Source of the DNA: Bradyrhizobium sp. JYMT SZCCT0428
GTDB taxonomy: Bacteria; Pseudomonadota; Alphaproteobacteria; Rhizobiales; Xanthobacteraceae
Direction: 5' to 3'
Length of the DNA stretch: 64,000 nt
Assembly: GCF_018131075.1 (NCBI RefSeq)
Contig: NZ_JAFCLS010000003.1
Location: forward strand, 124,001-188,000
Below the pieces are notes generated by a model, which saw only the letters and a list, made by a program, of their open reading frames with translations, made no database searches and was not told the origin of the DNA. Position numbers and translations under genes: made by a program. Shown here one piece after another: positions 52,623 through 61,389 of this stretch. Every line of letters starts with the position of its first letter. The first letter of the stretch is position 1.

Positions 52623-52649
52623 GCGCAGCTTCCCTGTTCGCAAAGACCA

Positions 52650-52680
52650 GGCCCCGGTTTCGACCGGGGCCTTTTTTGTT
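52650..52680 (+). terminator. Intrinsic terminator of rpsA
   Basis: GGCCCCGGT (52650-52658) pairs with ACCGGGGCC (52663-52671) around a TTCG tetraloop, followed by TTTTTTGTTG. It starts 28 bp after the rpsA stop. Confidence 0.92.
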
Positions 52681-52708
52681 GTTTCCCTTCTCCCCTTTTC
52701 GGGAGGGC

Positions 52709-52830
52709 GTAGCCCGGATGGAGCCACCGGGTCGCGCGAATGCGCGCCCGATGACAGGCTCCACGAAATCCGGGGCTGTCTTGCCGCGGGTCGACCTGTC
52801 CCGGATTGCGCTGCACTCCATCCGGGCTAC
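52709..52830. repeat. Long intergenic palindrome, GTAGCCCGGATGGAG family
   Basis: GTAGCCCGGATGGAG (52709-52723) is mirrored by CTCCATCCGGGCTAC (52816-52830). The interior is less regular. It lies between the rpsA terminator and sppA. Confidence 0.8.
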
Positions 52831-52945
52831 AAACGCAAGCTAACGGGCCTTGTTTTCTTCATATTGCGTCGCAATTGTTGTAATTGGATAACGCGCTGGT
52901 GACGCTGCGAAGGCAAAACGCGCTGCTGACCTCAGGAGAATTTCG

Positions 52946-53926
52946 ATGTCGCTCGATTCGGACGTGATCGTCGATCGCCGCAGGATACGCCGCAAGCTGA
53001 CTTTCTGGCGCCTGGTGGCGGCCGTGGTCGTGCTTGCCGCGGTCGTTGTCGTCGGTGTGCTGGCGACACCCGCCGGCCGCTCGTCGCTGTCGGTGTCCGG
53101 CTCGATCGCCCGGGTCAATATCGAAGGCCTCATTCGCAGCGATCAGCAACGCGTCGAGGCGCTGGAGCGGCTGGAGAAATCATCGGCCGCCGCCGTCATC
53201 GTGCATATCAATTCGCCGGGTGGCACCACCGCCGGCTCCGAGCAGCTCTATGATGCGCTGACGCGGCTGAAGGCCAAGAAGCCGCTGGTCGTGGTGGTCG
53301 AGGGGCTGGCCGCCTCGGGCGGTTACATCGGGGCGCTTGCGGCCGATCACATCATTGCGCAGCAGAGCTCACTGGTCGGCTCGATCGGCGTGCTGTTTCA
53401 GTTTCCGAATTTCACCGAGTTGATGAAGACCGTCGGCGTCAAGGTCGAGGAAGTGAAATCCTCGCCGCTCAAGGCGGCGCCGAACGGCTTTGAGCCAACC
53501 AGCCCGGAGGCGCGGGCGGCACTCGACGCGCTGGTCAAGGACTCTTACGCCTGGTTCCGCGGCCTCGTGAAGACGCGGCGCGGCATGGACGAGGCGTTGC
53601 TCGAAAAAGTCGCGGACGGACGCGTGTTCACCGGCCGCCAGGCGGTCGAGCTGAAGCTGGTCGATCAGCTCGGCGACGAGAAAACCGCGGTGGCATGGCT
53701 GGTCGCCGAGAAGAAGATCAAGAGCGATCTGCCGGTGCGCGATTTCAAGCTGACCCCGCGCTTCGGCGACATGACTTTCCTGCGCGCAGTCGCGTCCGTC
53801 AGCTTCGATGCGCTCGGCCTGAGCGCGATCGCGCGTCAGATCGAGCAGGCCGGCGTCACAGGAGCCGTCGACCAGCTGGCGCTGGACGGTATGCTGGCAC
53901 TGTGGCGGCCCGCGGCCTCCAATTGA
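52946..53926 (+). CDS. sppA: Signal peptide peptidase SppA (short form)
   Basis: A 326-residue membrane-anchored serine protease that degrades signal peptides left in the membrane. One N-terminal helix (FWRLVAAVVVLAAVVVVGVLA) anchors it. The protease has the INSPGGT loop, the nucleophile Ser in GLAASGGYIGALAAD, and the general-base Lys in VKSSPLKAAPNGFEP. This is the single-domain type of many bacteria, about half the length of the E. coli enzyme. It precedes ihfB. Confidence 0.94.
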   Translation: MSLDSDVIVDRRRIRRKLTFWRLVAAVVVLAAVVVVGVLATPAGRSSLSVSGSIARVNIEGLIRSDQQRVEALERLEKSSAAAVIVHINSPGGTTAGSEQLYDALTRLKAKKPLVVVVEGLAASGGYIGALAADHIIAQQSSLVGSIGVLFQFPNFTELMKTVGVKVEEVKSSPLKAAPNGFEPTSPEARAALDALVKDSYAWFRGLVKTRRGMDEALLEKVADGRVFTGRQAVELKLVDQLGDEKTAVAWLVAEKKIKSDLPVRDFKLTPRFGDMTFLRAVASVSFDALGLSAIARQIEQAGVTGAVDQLALDGMLALWRPAASN

Positions 53927-54098
53927 AGCTGCGCAGGCGAGGTTTGGCGCGGTCCTCCCGCATTGCGGGTGTTGCGACAACCCCTTTCCGGGCCATTTGT
54001 CACGTCATTTCGCGTGGCCCAAAATTGATTTAGCGTCTTGACAGTTCAAGGCATTTTCACGGAAATGGAAGTCCGCACGACAGTGGACCCCAGTCTCG

Positions 54099-54404
54099 AT
54101 GATCAAATCCGAACTTGTTCAGCGCATCGCCGAGCACAACCCGCATCTTTATCAGCGGGATGTGGAGAACATTGTAAACGCGATTCTCGATGAGATCGTC
54201 GCTGCCCTGGCGCGCGGCGACCGTGTCGAGCTCCGCGGTTTCGGCGCTTTCTCGGTCAAGCATCGTCCAGCCCGCGCAGGGCGCAATCCACGCACCGGCG
54301 CGCATGTGCCGGTCGATCAGAAGAGCGTCCCGTTTTTCAAGACGGGCAAGGAAATGCGTGAGCGGCTGAACCGCGAAGGCGGTTCGCCCGAGGCCGGCGC
54401 GTAA
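54099..54404 (+). CDS. ihfB: Integration host factor subunit beta
   Basis: A 101-residue HU/IHF-type DNA-bending protein. [54 protein letters not shown] is the helical body, and [17 protein letters not shown] is the DNA-binding arm with the intercalating proline (NPRTG). It pairs with IhfA to bend DNA by about 160 degrees at sigma-54 promoters, recombination sites and origins. Its presence suits a genome with rpoN and tRNA-integrating islands. It lies between sppA and the lapA-like gene on the same strand. Confidence 0.96.
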   Translation: MIKSELVQRIAEHNPHLYQRDVENIVNAILDEIVAALARGDRVELRGFGAFSVKHRPARAGRNPRTGAHVPVDQKSVPFFKTGKEMRERLNREGGSPEAGA

Positions 54405-54409
54405 CCATA

Positions 54410-54453
54410 GCGTTTTCAAGCGAAGTGGACCCCGGTTCGCGTGAAGAAAACGC
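54410..54453. repeat. Palindrome downstream of ihfB, GCGTTTTC/GAAAACGC type
   Basis: GCGTTTTC (54410-54417) pairs with GAAAACGC (54446-54453), with AAGCGAAGTGGA and CCGGTTCGCGTGAAG inside. This element recurs across Bradyrhizobium genomes and may act as a weak transcription end for ihfB. Confidence 0.6.
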
Positions 54454-54552
54454 GTCAGGTAAAAGACCCCACCGGGTTCTGACGATCGGGTGCCGCGTTG
54501 CGGGACACGTGCCCGCCGACGTCAGCTGCTTCGAGAGTCCGCACTGCGAGAG

Positions 54553-54951
54553 ATGGTCATGCGAAAATTCTTCTCGGCGCTGGTCGTCATTCCCCTAGGC
54601 GTCATCTTCATCGTCTTTGCGGTCGCCAACCGTCATTCGGTGACGGTGTCGTTCGATCCGTTCGATTCCGTCAATCCGTCGGTCGCGGTGTCGATGCCGC
54701 TGTTCGTCGTGATTATTGCAGTCGCGATTTTGGGGGTCGCGGCAGGCGGCATGGCGACCTGGTTCCGCCAGCGCCGCTGGCGCCGCGCCGCACGCCGGCA
54801 CGAGGCCGAGGCCCGGCGGGCGCGGTCGGAAATAGCCGATCTGCGCGCCGCGGAGGCGGTCTCCCGGGGCGGGGTGCCGCAGCTTGCGGCACCGGCGCCG
54901 CGCGGCATTTACGGGGCCGCCGGGCGAGACAAGCAGGGCGCGACGTTGTAG
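54553..54951 (+). CDS. LapA-domain (DUF1049) membrane protein
   Basis: A 132-residue inner-membrane protein from ATG 54553 (MVMRKFFSALVV); a second ATG at 54559 is equally possible. It has two helices: FFSALVVIPLGVIFIVFAVANR, then a short loop with the LapA-like SVTVSFDPFDSVNPSVAVSMP, and LFVVIIAVAILGVAAGGMATW. A basic, probably coiled-coil cytosolic tail follows (RQRRWRRAARRHEAEARRARSEIADLRAAEA). The E. coli relative LapA is involved in LPS assembly. It lies just before trpF. Confidence 0.85.
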   Translation: MVMRKFFSALVVIPLGVIFIVFAVANRHSVTVSFDPFDSVNPSVAVSMPLFVVIIAVAILGVAAGGMATWFRQRRWRRAARRHEAEARRARSEIADLRAAEAVSRGGVPQLAAPAPRGIYGAAGRDKQGATL

Positions 54952-55014
54952 AACCCGCCCAATCAGCTCCGTTCCACCCCGTTCTGGCGGCTTGAAAGCC
55001 GCGCCTGAGAGACC

Positions 55015-55674
55015 ATGTCCCTGCTCGTCAAAATTTGCGGCCTGTCCACGCGCGAGACGCTCGACGTCGCACTCGGGGCTGGCGCTGACATGGTCGGGTT
55101 CGTGTTCTTCCCCCCGTCGCCGCGGCATGTCAGCCTCGAGACCGCGCGCGAGCTCGGCAAGCAGGCCAAGGGCCGCTCCGTCAAGGTGGCGCTCACGGTC
55201 GATGCCGACGACGCGACGCTCGAGAATATCGTCGAGACCCTGCGGCCGGACATGTTGCAACTGCACGGCAAGGAAACCACCGCGCGGCTGCGCGACATCA
55301 AACAAAAGTTCGGCCTGCCGCTGATGAAAGCGCTTCCGGTCGAGACCGCGGCCGATCTCGCGCCGCTCGCAGGCTATGCTGCGGTCGCCGACCGCATCCT
55401 GTTCGACGCCCGTGCGCCAAAAGAGGCTACCCGCCCGGGCGGGTTGGGGGCCGTGTTCGACTGGCACCTGCTTGAAAAGCTCGACCTCGAACTGCCGTTC
55501 ATGGTTTCGGGCGGGCTCAACGCCTCCAACATCGCCGAGGCCGTTCGCGTCACGCGTACGGGCGGCGTCGATGTGTCCTCGGGCGTCGAGCGTTCGCCCG
55601 GCGTCAAGGATCCCGACATGATCCGCGATTTTATCCGCGCTGCGCGCGCCACCGAAGAATTGATGGTCCGATGA
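55015..55674 (+). CDS. trpF: Phosphoribosylanthranilate isomerase
   Basis: A 219-residue TIM-barrel enzyme that converts phosphoribosylanthranilate to CdRP in tryptophan synthesis. [34 protein letters not shown] contains the catalytic Cys; [16 protein letters not shown] in ILFDARAP (general acid Asp), and [12 protein letters not shown] and [14 protein letters not shown] (phosphate-binding) complete the site. The stop overlaps the trpB ATG (ATGA). With trpB and trpA it forms a trpFBA operon; the other trp genes lie elsewhere. Confidence 0.96.
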   Translation: MSLLVKICGLSTRETLDVALGAGADMVGFVFFPPSPRHVSLETARELGKQAKGRSVKVALTVDADDATLENIVETLRPDMLQLHGKETTARLRDIKQKFGLPLMKALPVETAADLAPLAGYAAVADRILFDARAPKEATRPGGLGAVFDWHLLEKLDLELPFMVSGGLNASNIAEAVRVTRTGGVDVSSGVERSPGVKDPDMIRDFIRAARATEELMVR

Positions 55675-56900
55675 ATCCAGGTCAGTCAAATCCCTTGCCA
55701 AACTCCTTCCGCACCGGCCCCGACGAGCGCGGGCATTTCGGCAATTTCGGTGGCCGCTTCGTTGCCGAAACGCTGATGCCGCTGATCCTGGATCTGGAGA
55801 AGGCCTACGCCAAGGCCAAGGCCGATCCGTCGTTCGCTGCGGAAATGAAGGGCTTTCTCAAGCACTATGTCGGCCGGCCGTCGCCGCTGTACTTCGCCGA
55901 GCGCCTGACCGAGCATCTCGGCGGCGCAAAGGTCTATTTCAAGCGCGAGGAGCTCAACCACACCGGCTCGCACAAGGTCAATAATGTGCTCGGCCAGATC
56001 ATGGTCGCGCGCCGGATGGGCAAGAAGCGCATCATCGCCGAGACTGGCGCCGGCCAGCACGGCGTCGCCACTGCGACTTTGTGCGCGCGGTTCGGATTGG
56101 AATGCATCGTCTATATGGGCGCGGTCGACGTCGCGCGTCAGGCGCCCAACGTGTTCCGCATGGAAATGCTCGGTGCCAAGGTGATCCCGGTTCAATCAGG
56201 GACGCGCACACTGAAGGACGCGATGAACGAGGCGCTGCGCGATTGGGTCACCAACGTGCACAACACCTTCTACTGCATCGGTACGATCGCCGGGCCGCAT
56301 CCCTATCCGATGATGGTGCGCGATTTCCAGTGCGTAATCGGTGACGAAACCCGCGAGCAGATGCAGGAAGCCGAGGGCCGGCTGCCGGATTCGCTGGTCG
56401 CCTGCATCGGTGGCGGCTCCAATGCGATGGGCCTGTTTCATCCCTTCCTCGACGAGCCCTCGGTCGAAATCTTCGGCGTCGAGGCGGCGGGCCACGGCCT
56501 GACCCAGCTGCATGCGGCCTCGATCGCGGGCGGCAGGGCCGGCGTGCTGCATGGCAACCGTACCTATTTGTTGATGGACGATGACGGCCAGATCCAGGAC
56601 GCGCATTCGATCTCGGCGGGACTGGATTACCCCGGCATCGGGCCGGAGCATTCCTGGCTCTATGAGAACGGCCGGGTCACCTATCTCAGCGCCACCGACG
56701 ACGAGGCGCTCGCCGCGTTCCAATTGCTGTCGCGGCTGGAGGGCATCATACCCGCGCTGGAATCGGCCCACGCCATCGCCAAGGTTGTGGAGCTCGCGCC
56801 GAAGCGGCCCAGGGATCATTTGATGGTCGTCAATCTCTCGGGCCGCGGTGACAAGGACATCCCGCAGGTCGCTGAAATCTTGAAGGGTGAGAAGAAGTGA
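55671..56900 (+). CDS. trpB: Tryptophan synthase beta chain
   Basis: A 409-residue PLP enzyme that condenses indole with L-serine to make L-tryptophan. The PLP lysine lies in the segment [14 protein letters not shown], the phosphate loop is [10 protein letters not shown], and the alpha-subunit and cation contact regions include [13 protein letters not shown]. The start codon overlaps trpF and the stop overlaps the GTG of trpA, so stoichiometric synthesis with TrpA for the alpha2-beta2 complex and its indole tunnel is ensured. Confidence 0.97.
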   Translation: MNPGQSNPLPNSFRTGPDERGHFGNFGGRFVAETLMPLILDLEKAYAKAKADPSFAAEMKGFLKHYVGRPSPLYFAERLTEHLGGAKVYFKREELNHTGSHKVNNVLGQIMVARRMGKKRIIAETGAGQHGVATATLCARFGLECIVYMGAVDVARQAPNVFRMEMLGAKVIPVQSGTRTLKDAMNEALRDWVTNVHNTFYCIGTIAGPHPYPMMVRDFQCVIGDETREQMQEAEGRLPDSLVACIGGGSNAMGLFHPFLDEPSVEIFGVEAAGHGLTQLHAASIAGGRAGVLHGNRTYLLMDDDGQIQDAHSISAGLDYPGIGPEHSWLYENGRVTYLSATDDEALAAFQLLSRLEGIIPALESAHAIAKVVELAPKRPRDHLMVVNLSGRGDKDIPQVAEILKGEKK

Positions 56901-57733
56901 GTACCCGTATCGACGCGCGCTTCGCCGAACTCGCCAAGCAGGGCCGCTCGGCCTTCGTCACTTACATGATGGCGGGTGATCCCGATCCGAAGACCTCGCT
57001 CGACATCATCAAGGCGCTGCCGAACGCGGGCGCCGACATCATTGAGCTCGGCGTGCCCTTTACCGATCCAATGGCCGACGGGCCGTCGATCCAGGCAGCA
57101 GGGCTGCGCGCGCTGAAGGCCGGGATGACCTTGAAGAAGACGCTGGAGATGGTGCGCGACTTCCGCAAGGACGATGAAGTCACGCCGATTGTGCTGATGG
57201 GCTATTACAATCCGATCTACATTTACGGCGTCGACAAGTTTCTCGCCGATGCAAAAACGGCCGGTGTCGATGGCCTGATCATTGTCGACCTGCCGCCGGA
57301 AGAAGATGACGAGTTGTGCCTGCCGGCGATGAAGGCCGGCTTGAATTTCATCCGTCTGGCGACACCAACCACAGACGACAAGCGACTGCCGGCGGTGCTC
57401 GCGAACACGTCCGGCTTTGTCTATTACGTCTCGATTACCGGCATCACCGGCAGTGCAAGTGCGGATTCCAACGTGGTGGGCGAGGCGGTGGCCCGGATCA
57501 AGCGGCACACCAGGCTGCCGGTTTGCGTCGGCTTCGGCATTCGTACCCCGGATGCCGCGCGTGCAATCGCCGAGCGGGCCAACGGTGCTGTGGTCGGCAC
57601 TGCGCTGGTCGATGCTTTGCGCGGCACTCTCGACGCCGAGGGGCGGGCAACCGGAAAATCGGTCGCCGCCGTTGCCGATCTCGTTACCGCCCTGGCCCAA
57701 GGCGTCCGGGGCGCCAAACAGGCCGCAGAATAA
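56897..57733 (+). CDS. trpA: Tryptophan synthase alpha chain
   Basis: A 278-residue TIM barrel that cleaves indole-3-glycerol phosphate to indole and glyceraldehyde-3-phosphate. Catalytic Glu in [18 protein letters not shown] (with the Asp that follows), [31 protein letters not shown], and the phosphate loops GITGS and GFGIRTP are all present. GTG start overlaps the trpB stop (GTGA). accD follows after about 100 bp. Confidence 0.97.
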   Translation: MSTRIDARFAELAKQGRSAFVTYMMAGDPDPKTSLDIIKALPNAGADIIELGVPFTDPMADGPSIQAAGLRALKAGMTLKKTLEMVRDFRKDDEVTPIVLMGYYNPIYIYGVDKFLADAKTAGVDGLIIVDLPPEEDDELCLPAMKAGLNFIRLATPTTDDKRLPAVLANTSGFVYYVSITGITGSASADSNVVGEAVARIKRHTRLPVCVGFGIRTPDAARAIAERANGAVVGTALVDALRGTLDAEGRATGKSVAAVADLVTALAQGVRGAKQAAE

Positions 57734-57835
57734 GCCATAATTGCGTGGAATGAGGCGCTACCAGCGGCTTGCCGGGTCCGATCCGGGCCGCCATATATTG
57801 CAGCTGATGCGTCCAACCGCATTTCGGAGCGAAAC

Positions 57836-58777
57836 ATGAATTGGCTCACCAACGTCGTCCGGCCGAAGATCCGCAGCATCCTGCGCCGCGAGACGCCGGA
57901 GAATCTGTGGATCAAGTGCCCGGATTCCGGGCAGCTGGTGTTCTACAAGGACGTCGAGGCCAACCAGTTCGTGATTCCCGGCTCGAACTATCACATGCGC
58001 ATGGGCGCGGTGGCGCGGCTGAAGTCGATCTTCGACAACGAGACCTGGTACGATATCGCGCTGCCTGACGTGACCGCCGATCCGCTGAAGTTTCGCGACG
58101 AGCGCAAATATGCCGACCGCATCAAGGATGCGCGCGCCAAGACCGGATTGAACGACGCCATCAAGGTCGGCTACGGCAAGCTCGAAGGCGCCGGCGTCGT
58201 CGTGGCCGTGCAGGATTTCGATTTCATGGGCGGTTCGCTCGGCATGGCCGCGGGTGAGGCGATCGTGCGCGGGCTCGAGCTCGCGGTCGAGAAGAAATCG
58301 CCGTTCATCGTGTTCGCAGCCTCGGGCGGCGCGCGGATGCAGGAAGGCATTTTGTCGCTGATGCAGATGCCGCGCACCACGGTCGGTGTGCAGATGCTGC
58401 GCGAAGCAAAGCTGCCCTACATCGTCGTGCTGACCAACCCGACCACCGGCGGCGTCACCGCGTCCTACGCCATGCTGGGCGACGTGCAGATCGCCGAACC
58501 CGGCGCGCTGATCGGATTCGCCGGCGCGCGCGTCATCGAACAGACCATTCGCGAGAAGCTGCCGGAAGGTTTTCAGCGCGCCGAATATCTGCGTGACCAC
58601 GGCATGGTCGACATGGTGGTGCACCGCCACGAAATGCGTCCCACCCTGGCGCGGCTGTGCCGGCTGCTGACGAAGTCGCCGGCGCCTGATGTTGCGTCGA
58701 AAGCCGTGCCGCAGGTCACCGACCCGGCCCAGATCGTCTCGGCGCCGGAAGCGGTGCCGGCCGCACCCCACGCGTGA
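57836..58777 (+). CDS. accD: Acetyl-CoA carboxylase carboxyltransferase subunit beta, zinc ribbon lost
   Basis: A 313-residue subunit of the carboxyltransferase that makes malonyl-CoA for fatty-acid synthesis with AccA. The crotonase-like core shows [65 protein letters not shown] and [19 protein letters not shown]. The N-terminal CXXC...CXXC zinc ribbon known from E. coli is degenerate: KCPDSGQ keeps one Cys and [11 protein letters not shown] has none. The stop overlaps the folC GTG, linking fatty-acid and folate genes in one transcript. Confidence 0.96.
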   Translation: MNWLTNVVRPKIRSILRRETPENLWIKCPDSGQLVFYKDVEANQFVIPGSNYHMRMGAVARLKSIFDNETWYDIALPDVTADPLKFRDERKYADRIKDARAKTGLNDAIKVGYGKLEGAGVVVAVQDFDFMGGSLGMAAGEAIVRGLELAVEKKSPFIVFAASGGARMQEGILSLMQMPRTTVGVQMLREAKLPYIVVLTNPTTGGVTASYAMLGDVQIAEPGALIGFAGARVIEQTIREKLPEGFQRAEYLRDHGMVDMVVHRHEMRPTLARLCRLLTKSPAPDVASKAVPQVTDPAQIVSAPEAVPAAPHA

Positions 58778-60141
58778 ACGCACCCGCCGCCAGACCGCAG
58801 CCTTCGCTCGACGAATTGATCGCGCGGCTGTCGGCGCTCCATCCCAGCCGCATCGATCTCGGTCTCGATCGCATGCAGGCCCTGCTGGCGCGGCTCGACC
58901 ATCCTGAAAGCAAGCTGCCGCCGGTGATTCACGTCGCCGGTACCAATGGCAAGGGTTCCACCATTGCCTATCTGCGCGCGATCCTGGAGGCCGCGGGCCT
59001 GCGCGTCCACGTCTATACCTCGCCCTATCTGGTGCGGATCAACGAATGTTTTCGTCTTGGCCGCAGCGGTGGTGGCGTGCTGGTCGATGACGATGAATTG
59101 TGCGCCGTGCTGGAGGATTGCGAGCGCGCCAACGCGGGCGATCCAATCACGATTTTCGAGATCGAAACCGCGGCGGCGTTTTGTTTGTTTGCACGGCATC
59201 CGGCCGATGTCGTGCTGCTGGAAGTCGGCCTCGGCGGACGGCTGGACGCCACCAATGTGATCGACGCGCCGCTCGCGTGCGTGATTGCGCCGGTCAGCAT
59301 GGATCATACGGAATTCCTCGGTAATTCGCTGACTGCGATCGCCGGTGAGAAAGCTGCCATCATCAAGCGCAATGTGCCGGTGGTTTGTGCCGAGCAGGCG
59401 CCGGAAGCGATTGATGTGATCGAGGCGCAGGCGCGCCGCATGCGCGCGCCGCTGCATGCGGCCGGCCAGCAATGGCATGTCAGCGTCGAACACGGCCGGC
59501 TGGTCTATCAGGACGATCGCGGCCTGATGGATCTGGTGGCGCCAAAACTGTTCGGCCGGCATCAGTTCGACAATGCCGGGCTCGCGATCGCGACCTTGCG
59601 TGCGCTCGACGCCTTCAAGATCGGCATGCCCCATTTCGAGGCCGGCATTGTCAACGCCGAATGGCCGGCGCGGATGCAGCGCCTGGTCGCGGGCGCGCTT
59701 GTCGAGCAGGGACCGCAGGGCTGCGAGATCTGGCTCGATGGCGGCCACAATGCCGAAGGCGGGCGCGTTGCCGCAGCGGCGCTGGGCGATCTCGAGGAGC
59801 GGGTATCGCGGCCGCTGGTCGTCATAACAGGCATGATGGCGAACAAGGATGCGGGCGCGTTCCTCGCCAATTTCGCCGGGCTGACGCGCCATATCATGGC
59901 GGTGCCGATCCCCGGTCGCGACAATGCAAGCTCGATGGCCATGGCGGCGTCGATGCCGCCGGACCGGCTGGCGGATGCCGCCCGCGCGCTGGGCATGCGC
60001 GTGGAGAACGCCGCCAGCGTCGAAGCCGCGCTTCAAACACTGTCGAAACTGGCTTACGAAGTGCCGCCGCGCATTCTGATCACAGGATCGCTCTACCTCG
60101 CAGGCCACGTGCTGGCCCGCAATGGCACGCCGCCTGCATGA
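58774..60141 (+). CDS. folC: Bifunctional folylpolyglutamate synthase / dihydrofolate synthase
   Basis: A 455-residue Mur-ligase-like enzyme that adds glutamate to dihydropteroate and then to folates. ATP P-loop [25 protein letters not shown], the [17 protein letters not shown] motif, [10 protein letters not shown]-like [13 protein letters not shown], and the C-terminal DGGHNAEGG are present. GTG start overlaps accD (GTGA). A 62-bp gap separates it from the phosphoesterase gene. Confidence 0.96.
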   Translation: MNAPAARPQPSLDELIARLSALHPSRIDLGLDRMQALLARLDHPESKLPPVIHVAGTNGKGSTIAYLRAILEAAGLRVHVYTSPYLVRINECFRLGRSGGGVLVDDDELCAVLEDCERANAGDPITIFEIETAAAFCLFARHPADVVLLEVGLGGRLDATNVIDAPLACVIAPVSMDHTEFLGNSLTAIAGEKAAIIKRNVPVVCAEQAPEAIDVIEAQARRMRAPLHAAGQQWHVSVEHGRLVYQDDRGLMDLVAPKLFGRHQFDNAGLAIATLRALDAFKIGMPHFEAGIVNAEWPARMQRLVAGALVEQGPQGCEIWLDGGHNAEGGRVAAAALGDLEERVSRPLVVITGMMANKDAGAFLANFAGLTRHIMAVPIPGRDNASSMAMAASMPPDRLADAARALGMRVENAASVEAALQTLSKLAYEVPPRILITGSLYLAGHVLARNGTPPA

Positions 60142-60203
60142 GGTCCTCGTGTCCCGGACGCGGTGCAGCGTCCTTCACGCTGCGATAGTAATTGGAATGA
60201 ATA

Positions 60204-60944
60204 ATGCGCTTTGCCGCGATTGCCGATGTGCACGGAAATTATCTCGCGCTGGAAGCTGTCATCGCCGACATCCGCGCGCAGGGCATCAAAGAGATCGTCA
60301 ATCTCGGCGACATGGCGAGCGGACCGCTCGATGCGCGGCGTACCATGGACGCCCTGATGGCGCTCGATGCCGTACACGTGCTCGGCAACCACGACCGCTA
60401 TCTGATCGACCGGCCGCCGGAGAAGATGGGTTCCTGGGACCGGCCGGCGCATGCGCAACTCGACAAGACCCATCTCGACTGGCTGCGCGCGCTGCCGCCA
60501 ACGCGCGTCTATCGCGACCTTGTGTTTCTCTGCCACGCGACACCCGCGCATGACGAAGTCTATTGGCTGGACACGGTGATATCAGACGGCACCGTTTGCA
60601 TGGCCTCGCTCGATGCGATTGAGAAGCAGGCCGAAGGGATCACGCAGCCGCTGATCCTGTGCGCCCACACCCATGTCGCGCGCACGGTGCGGCTTCGTGA
60701 CGGCCGCCTAATCGTCAATCCCGGCAGCGTCGGCTCGCCCGGCTATCGCGACACCCATCCGTTTCCGCATGTGATCGAAGCCGGCACGCCGGACGCGCGC
60801 TACGCGATCCTCGAACTGGCCGATGGAGCTTGGCGCGTGACGTTCCGCCATGTGCCCTACGACCATGAGGCGATGGCGGCCCTGGCGCGGCAGAACGGCC
60901 AGCTTGAGTTGGCCTCCGCACTGGCGACGGGATGGATTACCTGA
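60204..60944 (+). CDS. Calcineurin-like metallophosphoesterase
   Basis: A 246-residue two-metal phosphoesterase of the YfcE/diadenosine-tetraphosphatase-like branch. Metal motifs: D-x-H in FAAIADVHGN, GD in IVNLGDMASG, GNHD in LGNHDRYLI, H in LCHATPAHDEVYW and the final CAHTHVAR. Substrates of relatives include phosphodiesters and nucleotides; not predictable here. It follows folC on the same strand and ends at a bidirectional terminator. Confidence 0.92.
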   Translation: MRFAAIADVHGNYLALEAVIADIRAQGIKEIVNLGDMASGPLDARRTMDALMALDAVHVLGNHDRYLIDRPPEKMGSWDRPAHAQLDKTHLDWLRALPPTRVYRDLVFLCHATPAHDEVYWLDTVISDGTVCMASLDAIEKQAEGITQPLILCAHTHVARTVRLRDGRLIVNPGSVGSPGYRDTHPFPHVIEAGTPDARYAILELADGAWRVTFRHVPYDHEAMAALARQNGQLELASALATGWIT

Positions 60945-60950
60945 AAAACA

Positions 60951-60977
60951 AAACGGCCGGCGGTAAGCCGGCCGTTT
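60951..60977. terminator. Bidirectional terminator between the phosphoesterase gene and trxA
   Basis: AAACGGCCGGC (60951-60961) and GCCGGCCGTTT (60967-60977) are a perfect 11-bp inverted repeat around GGTAA. A-rich sequence precedes it and T-rich sequence follows, so it can end both convergent transcripts. Confidence 0.9.
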
Positions 60978-61001
60978 CCAATAACAATCGGTCGAAGCCG
61001 A

Positions 61002-61322
61002 TCAGACCGCGGCAGTGATCCATTGCTGCAGCTTCGCCTTCGGCGCGGCGCCGACCTGGCGGGAGGCCATCTCGCCGCCCTTGAAGATCATCAGGGTCGG
61101 GATCGACATCACGCCGTATTTCGAGGCCGTCTTCGGGCTCTCGTCGACGTTCAGCTTCACGATCTTGACCTTGTCGCCCATCGCGCCGGAAATCTCGTCG
61201 AGCGCCGGGGCGATCATGCGGCAGGGGCCGCACCATTCGGCCCAGAAATCCACGACCACCGGCCCGGTCGCGTTGAGCACTTCGGCTTCGAAATCGGCGT
61301 CAGAAACCTTGCCAACGGCCAT
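61002..61322 (-). CDS. trxA: Thioredoxin
   Basis: A 106-residue disulfide reductase from ATG 61322, preceded by GAGGTATTCCC. The active site is WCGPC in VDFWAEWCGPCRMIAPAL; the cis-proline loop is VMSIPTLMIFKGG; the ending is KLQQWITAAV. It reduces ribonucleotide reductase, methionine sulfoxide reductase and other proteins with NADPH through thioredoxin reductase. It lies after addA on the minus strand, the usual addBA-trxA order. Confidence 0.96.
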   Translation of the reverse strand: MAVGKVSDADFEAEVLNATGPVVVDFWAEWCGPCRMIAPALDEISGAMGDKVKIVKLNVDESPKTASKYGVMSIPTLMIFKGGEMASRQVGAAPKAKLQQWITAAV

Positions 61323-61389
61323 GGGAATACCTCGTTCGGTTGAAAACGGCGCGCGGATGAGAATCGCGCCTCGGATCATATTGACGAAC

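Noticed and set aside
50760-52727. Long minus-strand frame of 655 codons opposite rpsA
   Set aside because: It mirrors the codon positions of the real S1 gene in a GC-rich genome; composition is His/Asp/Arg-biased without domains.
58573-60108. Long minus-strand frame opposite accD and folC
   Set aside because: Shadow of the two well-recognised genes; no ribosome site or domain.
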